NCBI GenBank assembly: GCA_945947715.1
Contig: CAMEYZ010000024.1
Location: 1-15,028 of the forward strand
DNA from: an uncultured Clostridia bacterium
GTDB taxonomy: Bacteria; Bacillota; Clostridia; Oscillospirales; Ruminococcaceae
Direction: 5' to 3'
DNA length: 15,028 nt
Shown: one piece after another, positions 13,230 to 15,028 of the stretch
Numbering within the stretch: the first letter of the stretch is position 1
How the letters are laid out: the number at the start of each line of letters is the position of its first letter
Notes under the pieces: generated by a model
The model's database searches: none
What the model saw: only the letters and a program-made list of their open reading frames with translations
What the model was told of the DNA's origin: nothing
Made by a program: the position numbers and the translations under genes

Positions 13230-14372
13230 TCACTCCTTAAATAAGCTAATATCTATTACTGTATAATATACGACAGATTCAATAACGCCCTTAAATCTTT
13301 CCAAAGCCTCATCGTCCATATTTGATGCTGCGAGCATAAGCATAAGATGCAGTTTATATGATTTGCCCGCAAGCATTGGGATATTTTTCATATGGATATT
13401 TCCGTTTGAATTATTGTCAGGCTGTCTGCACTTAACATAAATATCGACATTTTCTTTCATTTTCTGTACAAACTTAAATGGCTCCTCAATATATCTGCAT
13501 TGATCATTATTCGTGCTGAGCCAGGAATAGATCTGATCTTCACGAACAATTCCGTCCTTATTTGCAGACGTATCATAATTTGCCATAATAAAATATCTGA
13601 GGAAACGGAGGGGCTTTTCATCTATCTTTTCCAACGCTGAAGTTATATACTTCCACTTCATATTAAGCTCTTTAAATTTGCTTCTGTCAACCTGACGGAA
13701 AACCATATTTTTCAGAAGGTCCATTGAATCAAGTCCTTTTCCTCTCTGATTTATGGTTTCAAATATCTTTAGTGCGTCTGTAATATCATACGTCTCAATG
13801 CGGATAAAACTGGTCCTATTGAGTAAAAATACAACGAATTTTTTCAGATCGGATATTTCGGGAAACTTGTCATTCAGAAAATCTGTTATATTATCAAACG
13901 CATTAAACAGCAGTATTCCCGATTGAGTAATATCTTTTGGTCTCTGCCCGCCTTTTTCGATCAGTTCCAGACAGTTGCCTGCATCTTCATATTGAAGCTG
14001 CAGATGATACTGATTAACGGTATCTCCGTTTTCATTCATTACGGGACTGTAAATAAGGCTGTCGATCACACTTGTCTGCTCATTTTTATTCTTGTAAATA
14101 TGCTTTATTGCACAAAGGAGTATAAAAAATGTCGTAAGCCTTTGCTGCCCGTCTATAAGTTCAAATCTGCTGCCCTCATCATATGTTACTATCGTACCAA
14201 GAAAATATGCTTTCTTACTATCAGTATTATACGCATCTAAAAGGTCAAAAAGCAGTTGTTCGACCTGCGTATCGTTCCAGACATATTCTCTCTGATAGTC
14301 AGGAACAATATAGTGATCCTTAAACGCCGAATTGATCGAGTGATCGTTGTATTTAATATATGTATCTGCCAT
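13230..14372 (-). CDS. DUF262 (GmrS-like) protein lacking the DUF1524 nuclease part
   Basis: DUF262 proteins are the ParB-like NTP-binding half of GmrSD type IV restriction enzymes, which cut modified (often phage) DNA. Numbering from ATG 14372 (380 residues), seen motifs are IVPDYQREYVW (22-32), FLGTIV (57-62), ELIDGQQRLTTF (71-82) and LKIFETINQRGKGLDSMDLLKN (201-222). Homologues continue to 550-600 residues with a DUF1524 HNH nuclease (HxxP motif). This one stops at VVYYTVIDISLFKE, so it is a nuclease-less form or a truncation. The frame also allows ATG 14429; I prefer 14372 because family conservation (TYIKYNDHSIN) begins right after it, though ribosome sites for both are weak. The C-terminal codons AAG GAG serve as the ribosome site for the macro gene. 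Confidence 0.85.
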   Translation of the reverse strand: MADTYIKYNDHSINSAFKDHYIVPDYQREYVWNDTQVEQLLFDLLDAYNTDSKKAYFLGTIVTYDEGSRFELIDGQQRLTTFFILLCAIKHIYKNKNEQTSVIDSLIYSPVMNENGDTVNQYHLQLQYEDAGNCLELIEKGGQRPKDITQSGILLFNAFDNITDFLNDKFPEISDLKKFVVFLLNRTSFIRIETYDITDALKIFETINQRGKGLDSMDLLKNMVFRQVDRSKFKELNMKWKYITSALEKIDEKPLRFLRYFIMANYDTSANKDGIVREDQIYSWLSTNNDQCRYIEEPFKFVQKMKENVDIYVKCRQPDNNSNGNIHMKNIPMLAGKSYKLHLMLMLAASNMDDEALERFKGVIESVVYYTVIDISLFKE

Positions 14373-14452
14373 AATTAACTTTCTTTCAGTTGCCAAATGA
14401 TGATAAAAAGCTACATACTGCTTTTCCATTTTTCATATAACCTGCTAATTAT

Positions 14453-14481
14453 ATTATACACTATTTGTCAAGTACCGGCAA
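14453..14481 (-). promoter_or_regulatory. Sigma-A promoter of the DUF262 / macro / VWA cluster
   Basis: The minus strand carries -35 TTGCCG (14476-14481), a 17-bp spacer and -10 TATAAT (14453-14458). A better-looking TTGACA (14466-14471) is too close to either TATAAT (7 or 12 bp) to serve. The promoter lies between the IS3 element and the DUF262 gene. Confidence 0.6.
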
Positions 14482-14599
14482 ACTGAAAAGCGGCAGACCA
14501 TACTCCCATACAGCCTACAGCTTTCATATTATTCCATTTCACTCTTACAAAACCTTATATTCGCTCTATTATGTTCAGTTCCTTTTTGATGACTGCAGC

Positions 14600-14652
14600 A
14601 AGCTCTGCTGTTGGACCATAGTCAATAAAGTGGACAAGCAAAACGACAAAAT
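14600..14652. mobile_element. Probable end of the IS3-family element
   Basis: Downstream of the transposase stop, the plus strand reads TAGTCAATAAAGTGGACAAG (14619-14638). The AAAGTGGACA string is common in terminal repeats of IS150-group IS3 elements. The exact tip (perhaps the TG at 14609 or 14612) cannot be fixed because the other end is outside the window. Confidence 0.45.
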
Positions 14653-15028
14653 CTACAGGAAATTCATTTCTACCTGGTCAGGGGAGAGACCATTATTGTG
14701 AGAATGAGGTCTGAACGAATTGTAGAAGCTGTGGATATATTCAAAAATACTCAGCTTCAGATCGTCAAAGGATGAGTAAATTCTTCGGTCAGTTTCCTCC
14801 TTTTTCAAGTATTTGAAAAAGCACTCCATTACAGCATTATCATATGAATGACCCTTTGCGGAAAACGACTGAATAATATTGAGCTCGTCAAGATGCTTTC
14901 TAAAGGCATCAGACGTAAACTGACAGCCACGGTCGCTGTGGAAGATCAATCCGTCTGATATATTACGGTTTGCTACCGCCATATCAAGCGTTTCAATCGC
15001 AAGCTTTGTATTTAGGCTTGGATACAGC
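14653..15028 (-). CDS. IS3-family transposase OrfB, C-terminal part (5' end beyond window)
   Basis: The frame is open to the right edge (LYPSLNTKLAIETLDMAVAN...), so the coding start is outside. The visible 124 residues are the C-terminal half of an IS3 (IS150-like) DDE integrase core: FHSDRGCQFTS holds the second catalytic Asp, and SYDNAVMECFFKYLKKEE holds the catalytic Glu. The typical tail FYNSFRPHSHNNGLSPDQVE follows. The first Asp and the helper OrfA are not in the window. The visible part is intact, so the element could be active. Confidence 0.92.
   Translation of the reverse strand, partial: LYPSLNTKLAIETLDMAVANRNISDGLIFHSDRGCQFTSDAFRKHLDELNIIQSFSAKGHSYDNAVMECFFKYLKKEETDRRIYSSFDDLKLSIFEYIHSFYNSFRPHSHNNGLSPDQVEMNFL

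Noticed and set aside
14465..14701. A 78-codon plus-strand frame between the DUF262 gene and the IS3 transposase
   Set aside because: It has no ribosome site, overlaps the IS end and the antisense of the transposase tail, and has an unusual composition.
1..15028. CRISPR array, tRNA or rRNA gene
   Set aside because: No regularly spaced repeats and no cloverleaf or ribosomal signature sequences were seen on either strand.

Overview
The window looks like a chromosomal stretch from a low-to-mid GC Gram-positive of the Clostridia, most plausibly a Ruminococcus-like Oscillospiraceae. This is inferred from canonical sigma-A promoters with 17-bp spacers, GGAGG-type ribosome sites, strong intrinsic terminators, a plant-mannan-type GH2 enzyme and a SpoIIQ-like M23 protein. 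I ran no database search. TGA is used as a normal stop (for example by the cardiolipin synthase and ttcA genes), so the genetic code is standard.

Positions 1-8080 look like ordinary chromosome. A cytoplasmic GH2 beta-mannosidase (minus strand, C-terminus off the window) has its own promoter with a palindrome over the -10 box. Next come a secreted two-repeat protein with a C-terminal membrane anchor, then a two-gene operon of a SHOCT-like membrane protein and a TtcA-family tRNA thiolase that are translationally coupled. Divergent from that operon is a cardiolipin synthase (plus strand). After it lies a promoter/two-hairpin/terminator unit that reads as a small RNA gene, then a shared bidirectional terminator and a membrane-anchored M23 (SpoIIQ-like) protein on the minus strand.

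Positions 8080-15028 look like an accessory, decaying island. By eye the base composition is more AT-rich, and the stretch carries two IS200/IS605 tnpA remnants, a short possibly frameshifted Cys-rich gene, a CpXC-domain gene with a candidate leader peptide, an AAA+/DUF234 ATPase that has lost its P-loop half, and an XRE repressor split by an in-frame TGA. The island continues with a minus-strand cluster of a DUF262 (GmrS-like) protein lacking its nuclease half, a macrodomain-HTH fusion and a VWA protein. An IS3-family transposase runs off the right edge.

The most interesting unit is the DUF262 / macrodomain-HTH / VWA cluster (11497-14372). It has one good promoter, a macro start 5 bases after the DUF262 stop, and a 13-bp hairpin that would bury the ribosome site of the VWA gene. 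It has the architecture of a defence or stress-response module, but its function is inference only. Second is the unannotated small-RNA candidate at about 7074-7194.
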